64,000 nt of DNA from CAZMXS01 sp964570325 (lineage in GTDB: Bacteria > Verrucomicrobiota > Kiritimatiellia > CAIQIC01 > CAZMXS01). The notes beneath the pieces were generated by a model. That model did not search any database, had not been told where the DNA came from, and saw nothing but the letters and a program-made list of their open reading frames with translations. The translations under genes and the position numbers were made by a program. The DNA lies in assembly GCA_964570325.1 (NCBI GenBank), contig CAZMXS010000010.1:31442-95441 (forward strand), in the 5' to 3' direction. Positions 43,216-52,800 of the stretch are shown here, one piece after another. Each line of letters opens with the position of its first letter. Position 1 is the first letter of the stretch.

Positions 43216-44475
43216 TTATGGCGCGCCAAACAATCGAGACGACGGCACGGCCCATATTCTTTCGCCCAATGATGCGATTTCTCGGCCTCGATAAACAACC
43301 AGGCCGCCCCGCCACTCCGATCCCAGCATGGCGCCAACGGCGCTCAAACCCGAGGCATCCCGCCGGTCCACATGATCGGAAGCCTTGCATTCAATCCCCA
43401 GCACCTTGCCATCCAATTCGACCAGCAGATCAACCTCCATGCCTGACCGGGTGCGATAAAATGTAAATTCCGCGGGTATCTGCCGGGATCGCGCATACTT
43501 GATCCCCTCGGCCACCACATAGGACTCAAACAACTCGCCCGTCACCAACTCAAAGCGCCCAGTCATGCTCTGCCACAGCCCACAATCCACCCAATACACT
43601 TTGGGCGTTTTGACCAGGCGGCTGGTCAAATTCCGGGCATACGGCGGCAGCAGGATGGCCTGGTATGAAAGCCGAAGATATTCGAGATAACGGCGGGCCG
43701 ACTCCACACTCACCCCGGCATCCCGCCCCAATTCCGAATACGACAGCAAATGACCGCTACGCAGCGCCGTCAATCTTTGAAACTTCCGAAAGGGCTCCAG
43801 ATCATGCAATCGCGCCAGATCGCCAAGGTCTCTTTCCAGGTACGCCTCTTCATAGGACTTCAGCCATGTTCGGCGCAAAGATTCCCGCATATGCCAAAGC
43901 TTGGGCATGCCTCCCCAGCGTAGAAGATAATCCTCGGCCGCCCGGGCCCCATCCCCGGTCTGTGGGTCCGCCAACGAAGGCCGGTCCTTTAACACATCAT
44001 CCACATTCGGCGTGGTCAACAAGGTCTCGAACAACGGCACCCGCAACTCCGACCCATCGACGGCCGTAAGCTCCGATAAAGTCAATGGCCACAGTTCATA
44101 GATCAGCACGCGGCCGGCCAACGACTCGCCGATCCGCCGATTCAGGAGGATTTGCGAAGACCCCAGCAGCACACTGAACGAAATCTGTCCGGCGTCGTAG
44201 GCGAACTTCAAACGTTCAAAGAGTTCCGGCAACTTCTGCGCTTCATCCAAGATGGACGCTTGCACATCCGCGCCCCAGCGAGTCGCCGCTACATCGCGCA
44301 GATAATCGCGCTCCTCCAGCGAGTCCAGGTTCCGATAGATGAGATCGCGATAGACCTTCTTCGCCAAGGTCGTTTTGCCGGTTTGCCGCGCCCCGGTAAT
44401 CAACACCAGCATCTTGGCATCGCTTCCGGGAAGCCCTTTTGATATCCATCGATTAAAAAGGATATTTGCACTCAT
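43216..44475 (-). CDS. AAA-type ATPase with DUF4143 C-terminal domain
   Basis: The 419-residue protein has Walker A (ITGARQTGKTTLAKKV), Walker B (ASILDEAQKLPELF), a sensor-like SVLLGSSQILL, and the C-terminal DUF4143 domain with a PD-(D/E)XK-like nuclease pattern (FYRTRSGMEVDLLVELDGKVLGIECKASD). Such ATPases are common in accessory regions and have been suggested as toxin-, defence- or transposition-linked; the role here is not known. It sits between an IS and a truncated methyltransferase, with no operon partner. Confidence 0.85.
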   Translation of the reverse strand: MSANILFNRWISKGLPGSDAKMLVLITGARQTGKTTLAKKVYRDLIYRNLDSLEERDYLRDVAATRWGADVQASILDEAQKLPELFERLKFAYDAGQISFSVLLGSSQILLNRRIGESLAGRVLIYELWPLTLSELTAVDGSELRVPLFETLLTTPNVDDVLKDRPSLADPQTGDGARAAEDYLLRWGGMPKLWHMRESLRRTWLKSYEEAYLERDLGDLARLHDLEPFRKFQRLTALRSGHLLSYSELGRDAGVSVESARRYLEYLRLSYQAILLPPYARNLTSRLVKTPKVYWVDCGLWQSMTGRFELVTGELFESYVVAEGIKYARSRQIPAEFTFYRTRSGMEVDLLVELDGKVLGIECKASDHVDRRDASGLSAVGAMLGSEWRGGLVVYRGREIASLGERIWAVPSSRLFGAP

Positions 44476-44601
44476 AATGTGAAGATATACAGGCTATATG
44501 CTGTTATCAATCACATTATGAGAGCAAAATACCCCCGGGACGCTTACGCATTGGCGGAAATGCCGCCGCCGAAAAGCCAGAGCCGATCCATCCGCGAACG
44601 A

Positions 44602-45258
44602 TCATTTTTTCGTCAGCACGATTTCGATCTGGTCACCCATTTTCATCAAGTTGAGAAGGGTCACGAACGGGAGCGCCAGGGCGAATACTATCTTCCTCGT
44701 CAAGGTCTGCTGGCTTAATGCGAATCCGAAGAGCGAGCCGGGGACCATATTATATCTCACCTTGTCGATTGTGAACCCCGCCTTCTTCGCATACTGCTCC
44801 ATGTTGCCGGTCGAAGGGATGAATAAATGCCGCGGCGTGTCCAACTGGATCCATCGGCTTCCAAGGAGCTTGAAGAGCGGGGTCCGGTACTGCGGCACTC
44901 CGATTATGAGTTTCCCGCCTGGCTTAAGTATCCGGTGGAGTTCAGCCATGGCCTCGGCGGGGCGGCTCAAGTGCTCGAATACATGGTTGAGGGTTATGAC
45001 ATCGAAGTGGCTGTCGGGAAACTGCGCGTCAGCCAGCGTTCCTCGTATGATGTTGATGTTGTTTTTTGTGGCGAACTCCTCGTCGACCGCGCCGGGCTCC
45101 ACGCCATACGCATCCATGCCGCAGCGCCTGAGGTGCCTGAAACTCCCCGCTGCCGCAACCGACGTCCAGGCATCGGCCGCCTTTAACCGCCACGAATGTC
45201 CGCACCAACGGCTTCAGCGGGAGGAACGCCGCCTTTTTCAGGGGATTATTCTCAAAGT
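44602..45258 (-). pseudogene. SAM-dependent methyltransferase, frameshifted and 5'-truncated
   Basis: The upstream frame gives VAVKGGRCLDVGCGSGEF (SAM-binding motif I). After a +1 shift near 45135-45145 the protein continues as HLRRCGMDAYGVEPGAVDEEF, FDVITLNHVFEHLSRPAEAMAEL, LKPGGKLIIGVPQYRT and on to a hydrophobic C-terminus. This is a class I methyltransferase of the surface-polysaccharide type. The 5' end is cut at the left terminus of the DUF4338 element at 45258, so the first 20-40 residues or more are missing. Confidence 0.75.
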
Positions 45259-46496
45259 GTAACTGCTCAGGTAGCCGCCCCAAGGCAGGCGGCTACCTGA
45301 GAGAATGTGGGGGGGGGCCGAGTCGGGCGCGTGGGGCGAGGATCACGAGGTGTTGGGCGTCGGCACGAAGGGGTGGTCGAGGAACACGCGCTGCAACGCA
45401 TCGAGCGCGTTGAGGCCGTTCTTGTGGGCGGTGGAGACGTAGCCGCGGATGCGGCAGAAGTTCACCAGCGCCTGGATACTGCGGAAGGTGCCGGAGATCT
45501 TCTGGCGCAGCTTCATTATCCGCAGATCCCTTTCCGACTGGTTGTTGTCGAAGGGCACGGCAAAGTCGCGCATGAAGGCGAGGATTTCGTCGGGGTGGTC
45601 GCGAAAGCGGTCGAGCAGGTTGCGGGCCTTGCTCTGCTTGCGGCGGCCCCTGCGTTGGGGGCCGGGGGTGGGCGCCGCGGCCGGGTTCTGGTCGTAGCCC
45701 GCTTTGACGATCCGTTCATAGCCCTTGAGGAACCTGGACCCGGTCGGGATGAGAAAGCGCGTGTTGTTGGCCAGGCATTGCAGGTTACGTTCCCGCGTGG
45801 GGTGATCCCAGCCCAGAAAAGCGTCGCGGTCCGCGCACTTCCACGCCGCCGAGCCGAACAGGGCGCAGGCCACCGGGCGGCCGTGCCGGTCGCGCACGAG
45901 GTAGCGCAGGTTCTCGCCGACCGTGTTGCGGTGTCCGAGGTAGTGTTCGTGGGCGAGCAGGCCATGGAACAGTCGCGCCTCGGCCGAGCCGGGATCCACG
46001 ACGCGCACGCTCAACGGTTGCAGGTCGCGCAAGGCGCCGCGAATCGGTTGGTCCGGGGGCGCCACCGGTTCGACCTGTCGATTGCGACATCCGTTTGGGG
46101 AAGGACCGCGCCGCGCGGGCAGCCGGACATATCCGGCGCGTTCCAGTTTCAGCAGCAGCGTGCGCGCTGCCATGTCCTTGGCCCGGCCCTGCGCGTTGCG
46201 CCAGTCCCAGCGCGTGCACAGCTCCCGGCTCAAGCGCGTGCGGTTCCAGTCGGGATGTGCGGCAAGCAAGTCGCGAATCAGTCCGATGTCGGACGCCCCT
46301 ACCTCTCGCCCTTGCATGACCCTGACGGTTGCCATGCGCGAAACATAGGACAAGGGCCCGCATGAGTTCAGCGCAAAACGAACTTCTTTCGGTTGTGTTT
46401 CGGAGGGGGGGAAGACTATACGCTGTGCTGATGGGATTGGCTGGGGCCCATTCTCTCAGATGCCCGCCCGCTGCGGGCGTACACCTGAGCAGTTAC
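45259..46496. mobile_element. Small mobile element with hairpin-bearing ends, encoding a DUF4338-IS66 chimera
   Basis: The ends match in inverted orientation. Both begin GTAACTGCTCAGGT and both resume CTGAGAGAATG after 23-24 bases, giving end units of 49 bp (45259-45307) and 48 bp (46449-46496). The bases between differ, yet each end forms a hairpin: left is a perfect 14-bp stem (45266-45279 with 45288-45301), right is a 17-position stem with two wobbles and one mismatch. 5'-GTAA ends are usual for IS66. No 8-bp target duplication is seen, and each flank is a different truncated gene. Confidence 0.75.
45343..46353 (-). CDS. Chimeric protein: DUF4338 (DruA-like) N-terminus joined to IS66 transposase C-terminus
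   Basis: Residues 1 to about 205 match DUF4338, the DruA-like family (LIRDLLAAHPDWNRTRLSRE, HYLGHRNTVGENLRYLV, LGWDHPTRERNLQCLANNTRFLI). From about 210 the sequence is the C-terminal end of an IS66 TnpC transposase (RFRDHPDEILAFMRDFAVPFDNNQSERDLRIMKLRQKISGTFR, then STAHKNGLNALDAL). The join is in frame with no stop. DUF4338 lacks its own C-terminal part, and IS66 lacks its DDE aspartates. Starts at 46353, 46335 and 46317 are all possible. It is the only gene in the element; function is unknown. Confidence 0.75.
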   Translation of the reverse strand: MSYVSRMATVRVMQGREVGASDIGLIRDLLAAHPDWNRTRLSRELCTRWDWRNAQGRAKDMAARTLLLKLERAGYVRLPARRGPSPNGCRNRQVEPVAPPDQPIRGALRDLQPLSVRVVDPGSAEARLFHGLLAHEHYLGHRNTVGENLRYLVRDRHGRPVACALFGSAAWKCADRDAFLGWDHPTRERNLQCLANNTRFLIPTGSRFLKGYERIVKAGYDQNPAAAPTPGPQRRGRRKQSKARNLLDRFRDHPDEILAFMRDFAVPFDNNQSERDLRIMKLRQKISGTFRSIQALVNFCRIRGYVSTAHKNGLNALDALQRVFLDHPFVPTPNTS

Positions 46497-48334
46497 CGCG
46501 CGGCAACGTTAGGCACTATGCTTTACGCGGTGGGTGGAAGCAACGGTGGGAGCACATGCTATACCAATGCCTTCCGCTTCGATGGTACACAATGGACGGC
46601 CGCGCCTGGCGTGCCTTGGCAGAATGACCGTTGCGCGAACGCGGTGCGGGACGAGCAGATGGTTGTTTTTGGCGGATGGCATAATGAGGTCCCTTCAACC
46701 AACGCGGTGGCCTTCAACAACGTTGATTGGCAAGCAATCGCCAGTCCTTGGAATGCCTGCTTAAGCGCAGGCGCGGGAACTCCTGACGGCTTCTACGCCA
46801 TTGGTGGTGCGGCAACCGATTTCTCGCAGGTGTATAGCAACGTCCTTTGTTACGCAGATGACGCATGGACGGAAATTGCGCCCATGCCCCGGAGCGCGGC
46901 GGGTGGCGCGGCAGCCGAGCTGAATGGAACGCCTTATCATATCGGCGGAATTAACTTTTCGGATGGCCTCCTCACCAATGTGGTGCGCCACATGCCCGCT
47001 ACCCTTGGCGTCGCACCTTCCTCCAGATCCTGGACGGGCGGCTACCAGGTAGTCATCACGGGAACCAATTTATGCGATGGCGTGGACGTGACCAATGTGA
47101 TCCTGTGCGGCGTGAGTGTCGCTTCCATTGCCAGCCAGTCGGCGACGCAGATTGTGGTCATGGCCGGCGCGCCGGGGATCGGCGACGTGCGGGTCTTCTC
47201 CGCCAGCTTCGGCGAGGCGGTCAAATCCAACGCCTTTGAATATCTGAAGGAAAACCAGACCCTAGTAACCTTCCGGCCGACCAATGGCAGTGTGTTTGTC
47301 CAGAACGAGGTGGTCGGGTTGAGTGTCCTGGCGTCGTCCGGCTTGCCGGTGAGCTTTGACACGAACAGCGGTCCGGGGGTCATCTCCGGTGGAACCAATC
47401 TGGCCTTTACCGGGCATGGACTGGTGACGATTGTCGCTTTCCAACCCGGTAATGCGTGGTGGAATCCCGCCCCGGAAAAGACCAACAAGTACACCATCCT
47501 GGGCCTCTTCCCGGTAGCTATTGAGTCGCCCTATGGCGCGACCGTACCCCCGGCGTATACAATGTCGTCGAGGGCGCGGTAATCACCAACCAGGCGATCT
47601 CCCCCGACATCCGGGGCACAACACAATATGTCTGTTATGGGTGGGGCGCGACGGAGAACCTGGACCCGGCGGGCGGGTTTGGGACCCAGGCGGTGGTGAC
47701 GGTCAATGGCGCGGGCACGCTGACCTGGTTGTGGACGACGAACTATCGGTTGACGAGAGCAGCCGGCCCACACGGCTCGGTACTGCCGACGACGGGCTGG
47801 CAAGCGTTCGGGAGCAACGTCGAAATTACGGCAACAGCAGATTTGTATTATCACTTCACGACTTGGGATGGCGATGCCATCGGCAACACAAATCCGCTCT
47901 TCCTGCTGATGGACGGGCCGAAGTCGGTTACGGCATACTTTTTGGCCAACATGACGACAAACAAGCCGACGCCGCAGCGGTGGCTGGCGTAATACGCAAT
48001 CACGAATGATCTGGAAGAGGCCGTAACCAATGACGTGGATGAGGATCGAGTGCCGACGGGTGACGAATATGTGATGAACACCGACCCGACGAATGGCCTT
48101 TCATACCGGCGGGTGACAGAGGTGCGGCTCAGGGAAAACGGCTATACCTTGACTTGGCCTTGTGCGACGGATCGCCTGTACGACGTTGAGTATGATCTGT
48201 CCACTCCGTCTGACGGCTGGGCGCCGATGGAGGGACTGACGAATCTGACGCCGAACATAGAGTGGCTGATCATCACCAACACTCTCGACGACAGCGCGAT
48301 CAAATTCTACCGACTGAAGGTGCGATTGCCATAA
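46497..48334 (+). pseudogene. Kelch/IPT surface protein with InlB-like repeat, truncated and frame-broken
   Basis: The 5' end is cut by the DUF4338 element. The remaining frame has kelch-type repeats (LYAVGGSNGGSTCYTNAFRF; MVVFGGWHNEVPSTNAV; FYAIGGAATDFSQ; YHIGGINFSDG) and an IPT/TIG domain (GGYQVVITGTNLCDGVDVTNV). Near 47555 one base is missing: ESPYGATVPP must pass to GVYNVVEGAVITNQAISP in another frame. A divergent InlB-type repeat follows, then a TAA at 47990-47992. After it the same frame continues EDRVPTGDEYVMNTDPTNG and ends KFYRLKVRLP at 48334. Confidence 0.75.
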
Positions 48335-48489
48335 GCAGGCTGGCGCTCGGAGAGCGCTGGTCTATAGATCCCGACTCGTTTGAACAAAGGGGGCCCGGCG
48401 CAACCGGAAGCGACTGTGGCGGCAAACTGATTTGTTAGGCCGACTTTTTTGGGTGGCTCACTTAAAAACTCCTGTGAATCCGCTATTCC

Positions 48490-48630
48490 CTATGACGCCG
48501 CGGGAAAGTCAGGTTCGCGGCCGGTCTGTATGAGGGCCATCAGTTCCGGGATGGTGCGTACTCCAAGTTTTTCCATCAGTCAGTCCTTGTAGGTGCCGAT
48601 TGTATGCTGGTTTGGATAACCGAGGTAAAC
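48490..48630 (-). pseudogene. Relic of a LuxR/NarL-type HTH regulator
   Basis: The minus strand reads LGYPNQHTIGTYKD, a TGA, then LMEKLGVRTIPELMALIQTG and a stop at 48490. This matches the end of a LuxR-type DNA-binding domain (hTVxxHRxxIMEKLGVRTxxEL) with several substitutions and one nonsense codon. Nothing of the receiver or dimerisation part remains. Confidence 0.6.
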
Positions 48631-48655
48631 TTCTTGGTTATCAGCGTCTAAATGA

Positions 48656-49099
48656 TCAACTCTTCTTTTTAGAGATGGGATTGACAGTTTTCAGTGCGCC
48701 AAATCGCGAAAAATCCCGGTCCATGGTCCATAATTCCGTTACACCGTTGTACAAACAAATGGCGGCGATGCGAGCATCATGAATCAGGGGGCCTTTGACT
48801 TTTGCTTTTATGGCGACTTCGCGCAGGCGGTCAAAATAACCGGGACCTTCGCCGATCATTCGACACATGGGAGAGTTGATCCAAACCTGCAAGGCCGCGA
48901 AAGCCATGTCCAGGGGACTGGGTGGCGTGTAGATGGAGGGATGGGTTGTAATGGCGACGAACTCATGAATACATGGCCAGGGAATGGTCCAGTGTCTGGA
49001 CCCTGCAGCCAGCCCCATCATGGCCGTCAATGACTCGGCGTGGAATTCCGCGTCCTCCCGGTGAGCATACACCAGAATATTGGTATCCACGGCGATCAT
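48656..49099 (-). CDS. vapC: PIN-domain ribonuclease toxin (VapC family)
   Basis: The 147-residue PIN protein has MIAVDTNILVYAHRED (first acidic pair), IHEFVAITTHP, LIHDARIAAICLYNGVTELWTMDRDFSRF (conserved Asp residues), so the catalytic set is complete. VapC toxins cleave RNA, often tRNA. The start overlaps the antitoxin stop by ATGA, the normal operon arrangement. Confidence 0.88.
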   Translation of the reverse strand: MIAVDTNILVYAHREDAEFHAESLTAMMGLAAGSRHWTIPWPCIHEFVAITTHPSIYTPPSPLDMAFAALQVWINSPMCRMIGEGPGYFDRLREVAIKAKVKGPLIHDARIAAICLYNGVTELWTMDRDFSRFGALKTVNPISKKKS

Positions 49100-49341
49100 G
49101 TTCCACGTCCCTCATAGGCCGCATTCCGAATGCCATCCCAGGAGGCTCCGCGAAATTGCGGCGATAATCCCTTTCCCTTGAAGGTGACCGGCTTGATGGA
49201 GTGGGACGACCTCTTGACCTTGGTCTCCAGCATGCACTGCAAGCCCAGTTCGACCAATTCCTTCAGCGTCATATGCTCCTGATGAGCCAATTCTTTGGAG
49301 CGAATAAAAATATGGTCAGCAATATCAATTGTTGTTTTCAT
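49096..49341 (-). CDS. vapB: VapB-type antitoxin
   Basis: The 81-residue protein begins MKTTIDIADHIFIRSKELAHQEHMTLKELVELGL, a ribbon-helix-helix segment for DNA binding, followed by a disordered basic tail (KVKRSSHSIKPVTFKGKGL) that would wrap the toxin. ATG 49341 is chosen; a longer frame upstream lacks conservation and runs through the promoter region. It is co-transcribed with vapC. Confidence 0.85.
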   Translation of the reverse strand: MKTTIDIADHIFIRSKELAHQEHMTLKELVELGLQCMLETKVKRSSHSIKPVTFKGKGLSPQFRGASWDGIRNAAYEGRGT

Positions 49342-49360
49342 ACATAAAATAAAATATGGC

Positions 49361-49370
49361 CTTATATAAG
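49361..49370. promoter_or_regulatory. Palindrome CTTATATAAG upstream of vapB
   Basis: A perfect 10-bp palindrome lies in an AT-rich stretch that also holds TTGAAT-like and TATTTT-like hexamers on the minus strand. This is the position expected for the promoter-operator bound by a VapB dimer. Confidence 0.4.
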
Positions 49371-49380
49371 AAAAATTCAA

Positions 49381-49594
49381 GGCTGTTTCTTCAACTGCGC
49401 CGGCATCCGCAGCTCCCAATTGCCCAGCCGGGCAGCCGCATGTGACCTGGCTGCGCCCCGCCGCCGGCTACCATCCGGAACGGACCGCGATCTTGCTTGG
49501 CCCGCAGATGGGGGCGCCCGTGACGAACACGGTCAGCCCATACGGCGTGGAAGAGGGCGTCAACCGCAAGCCGTCGGTTTCCAACGAACTTTAA
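49381..49594 (+). pseudogene. C-terminal fragment of an unidentified gene
   Basis: One plus-strand frame reads, without stop, to WLRPAAGYHPERTAILLGPQ, MGAPVTNTVSPYGVEEGVN and SVSNEL, then TAA at 49592-49594. It looks like protein sequence (about 70 codons, no start), but I do not recognise it. Confidence 0.25.
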
Positions 49595-49630
49595 CGGCTG
49601 AACCGCGGCCCGCGACACTTCCCACCAGGC

Positions 49631-49787
49631 CTGGCTGGGGGTAGCGACTCGTGTGCGGCCCGCCCCCATTCGTGGTGGACCCCCGGACATCGAGCATAGC
49701 TAAAGAGAGAAGTCTGGCTGGCTGCCCGCCGGACGGCTCTCTATAGGCTTATCTGTTTTCAGGCTCCAGTTGCGCAAGCCGGGTTAA
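49631..49787. mobile_element. Internally deleted relic of the IS1634-like element
   Basis: Bases 49631-49697 align without gaps to 41147-41213 of the intact IS (transposase C-terminal region). Bases 49749-49787 align to its right terminus 42915-42953 (35 of 39 identical), including the inverted repeat as CTCCAGTTGCGCAAGCCGGG. About 1.7 kb between the two blocks is missing. Confidence 0.75.
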
Positions 49788-49820
49788 GCAAGCGGATAAG
49801 GCAACCATCCGAGTCGTCCC

Positions 49821-52800
49821 TCAATAGGTCGGCGGGTAGGTGACCTTTACTTTGTAGCGCCGGCCGGCCGCCGGCGGCGCGCCGGCGCTGGAGTTGGCGC
49901 CCTCGTTGTCCAGGAACTCGTGGTTGGTCGAAACCGCGCCGGTCTCAATCCACACACCCCAGTTGGTGTTGGCGAACGGCGCCCACGGCGAATTGTTCGA
50001 CATACCGCCGTTCGCGTAATAGATCGTGTATTTCCGGTTCGGTTCGGTTGCCACCTTGACATAGTGGTTGGAGGATCCGGCCGGCGTGCGAATCTCCCGG
50101 ACAGACAGGAAGGAGCTCGCGTTGGTCGGCTGGGTGCCGGCAATATATTCGTTATTATCAGAGCACCCGTCGCCGTCGTGATCGCCGGCGCCGCGGTTGG
50201 TGAGCGAGTGGAACTGGGTGAATTCCCAGCCGTCGTCAATGCCGTTGGTGTTGAAATCGTAAGGCACCACAATGTAGGTGCCATTGGTCACGATGCTGTT
50301 GGTCTCGCCGGTGTGATCGTCGGCCACGAACAGCACCCAGTTGGTTGTATTGCAGAAACTGGGGACGGCAGTCCAGTTGAAGTTGCTGGCGACAAAGGTT
50401 GCGCCCGCCGGATAGACGGTATTGCTCAACGTCAGGTACGGATCGTGATCCGGGTCATAAACGCTGACGGCAAAGTTCGTGGCGGCGCCGACCGGCAGGA
50501 CGTGTGGACCGGGCACGGTGATCTCCGGTCCGCGGTTGCCCGAAAGAACGGTGCTGACGGCGGCCGCGCGCCCACCATCCGCGTTGTCCGCGTAAACGCT
50601 GACGTTGTTGGTGTAAACGCCGGCGGCGGTCGGGATGACGACGATCCGGATGGTGGCGGCGGCGCCCGCGTCGAGTCGCCCGAGGTAGTTGTAGATGACG
50701 CCGTCGCTGATCTCCCACGCGCCCTGGCTGGGCAGATTGGTGACGAAGGTCATGTTCTCCGGCAGCACGTCGGCGACGGTCGTGTTGGCCGCCCAGTCCA
50801 TGCCGCGGTTGGTGACCACGATCGAATTGGTCAGGAACCCGCCGACGCGCACCGGTTCCGGCCGCGCGCCGGCGGCGAGTTCGAGCGTGGTTGTGTCCGG
50901 CGGCGGCAGGTTGGTCATGTAGAGCTGGTCGAAGTGGATTACACCGGCAAGGTCCATGTCCGCGCCGGGATCGTCGGAGTGGATGGTGCAGGTCAGCCGG
51001 CCGGTGACGACTGCGGCGTTTGGCGCCGTGCCGGTGACAGCGAAGTACACCCAGGTGTTGGCCGGCTGGTCCGCGCCGAAGCCGGGCGAGCCGGCGGTGG
51101 CGCTGCTGACGGCGACCGTGCCGCCATTGGTGTAGAAAGTCATCCGTAACTGCCCGTACGAACTGCCATCGCTGTTGAACTTGGCTTCGGCGGGCGTGAA
51201 CAGGTAGCCCGACGCGACGTACGAGCAGCCGCCGGTTGCCGTCCATTCCTGGGCGAGGCTGTTCTGCGGATAGGTGAGCACGAGCGATTGTTCGCCGTTC
51301 TTCCGGTAGTTCTGCGTGATGAAGCCCGCGTTGGTGCCGCCGATCCAGAACCAGTGCGGCAGGTCGTTGGTGGCATCCAGGTTCCAAGTGTTGCCGGATG
51401 GGCCGTCGTCAAAACCCGCGTTGCGCAACAGCCCGCTGACCGTACCGGTGGCGCTGACGACGGACTGGGTCATATCGTCGAACCATAGCGAGCCGCTGAA
51501 GCCGGTGTTGGTTCCGAGCAGCGCCACCAAGGTGCGGCCATAGACCGTGCCCTTGGGTGCGACGCCGACCGCCGCCAGATTGGTCCAGACATCCGCCGCG
51601 CAGTTGGTGGTAAACGCCGGGCTGAGATAGCTTTGGAGGATGTTGGTGCCCGTTGCGTCGAGGAACTGCAGGATCACCGCGCCGTAAAGGTTGCTTGTGC
51701 CGGCGAGCCGGTCGGCCGTTGGCGTCATCAGCCAGCCGGCCGAGCGATACTTGTTGCCCGGGGTTGCGCTCCAATCCTGGTAGGCGAGCGTACCGGGGTA
51801 ATAAAGCTGCAGGGCGTTTTCGCCGCTGTGCTTGTAGGTGGTTCCGATCAGCCCGGCTTCGCCGAACGCGCTCCAGTTGTCCAGGAACGCGAGCTGGGTG
51901 CCGGCCGCCGTGTACTCGAACCCGTAGTTGTACAGCGCGCCGGCCGCCGGGTTCGTGGCGGGGACTTGCGCGTAATTCAGACTGTGCTGGTCAAAGTACA
52001 GCGCGCCGCCGTAGCCGGAGTCCGAACCCATGATCGCGCACAGCACGCGGCTGGTGACGCCGAAACCGGACCATGGCGCGCGGTTGGTGACCGCGAACTT
52101 CACCCAGGCGTTCGAGGGCGAGGCGGCGGTAAAATGCGCGCTGGCAACGGACGAAACCAGTGTCGTGCCGCGGTAGAATTCCAGGATCAGCACGCCGTAG
52201 GCCGAGCCGGTGAACTTCTCGGCGGCCGGGTTGTAAAGGTAGCCGTCAAACACATACGTTGCGCCGGTGACGGCCGCCACGCTTTGCGCCATCATGTTGC
52301 CCGCCCAGGTGATGCCCAACGAGTTCAGTCCGTCGCGCTTGTAACTGGTGGTAATGAAGCCGGCGTTGGTGCCGCCAAGCCATGACCAGTAGGGCAGGTT
52401 GGTCGCGCGGTCGAGGTCGTAGGCGTTGCCGGCGATTCCGTCATCAAATCCGGGATTGTGCAGCACGCCGGCGACCGTGCCGGTGGTGGAAACGACGCGC
52501 TGGGTGAAGTCGTCAACCCAGAGCGAGCCGGAGAACCCGCCGGGCGTTCCGGTAAAGCTATAGATGGTGCGGCCATACTTGGCGCCGACGGGTGATACCC
52601 CGGATGCCTCCTGGATGATCCAAGTGTCGGCGGCGCTGCCGGTGCCGAAAGTGACGGCGCTGTCGTAGGTCGCCAACACGTTGGTGCCGGTGCTGTCGAG
52701 GTACTGGAGTTGAACTTTGCCGGCCAGATCCTCGTTGCCGTAAATGGGGTCGGCGCTCGGCGTGAACGCCCAGCCGGCGGTTGCATAGACCCAGCCCTGG

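Noticed and set aside
45343..46353. Druantia anti-phage system
   Set aside because: Only a truncated DruA-like DUF4338 domain is present. No druB-E or large helicase lies nearby, and the gene is inside an element with IS66-type ends.
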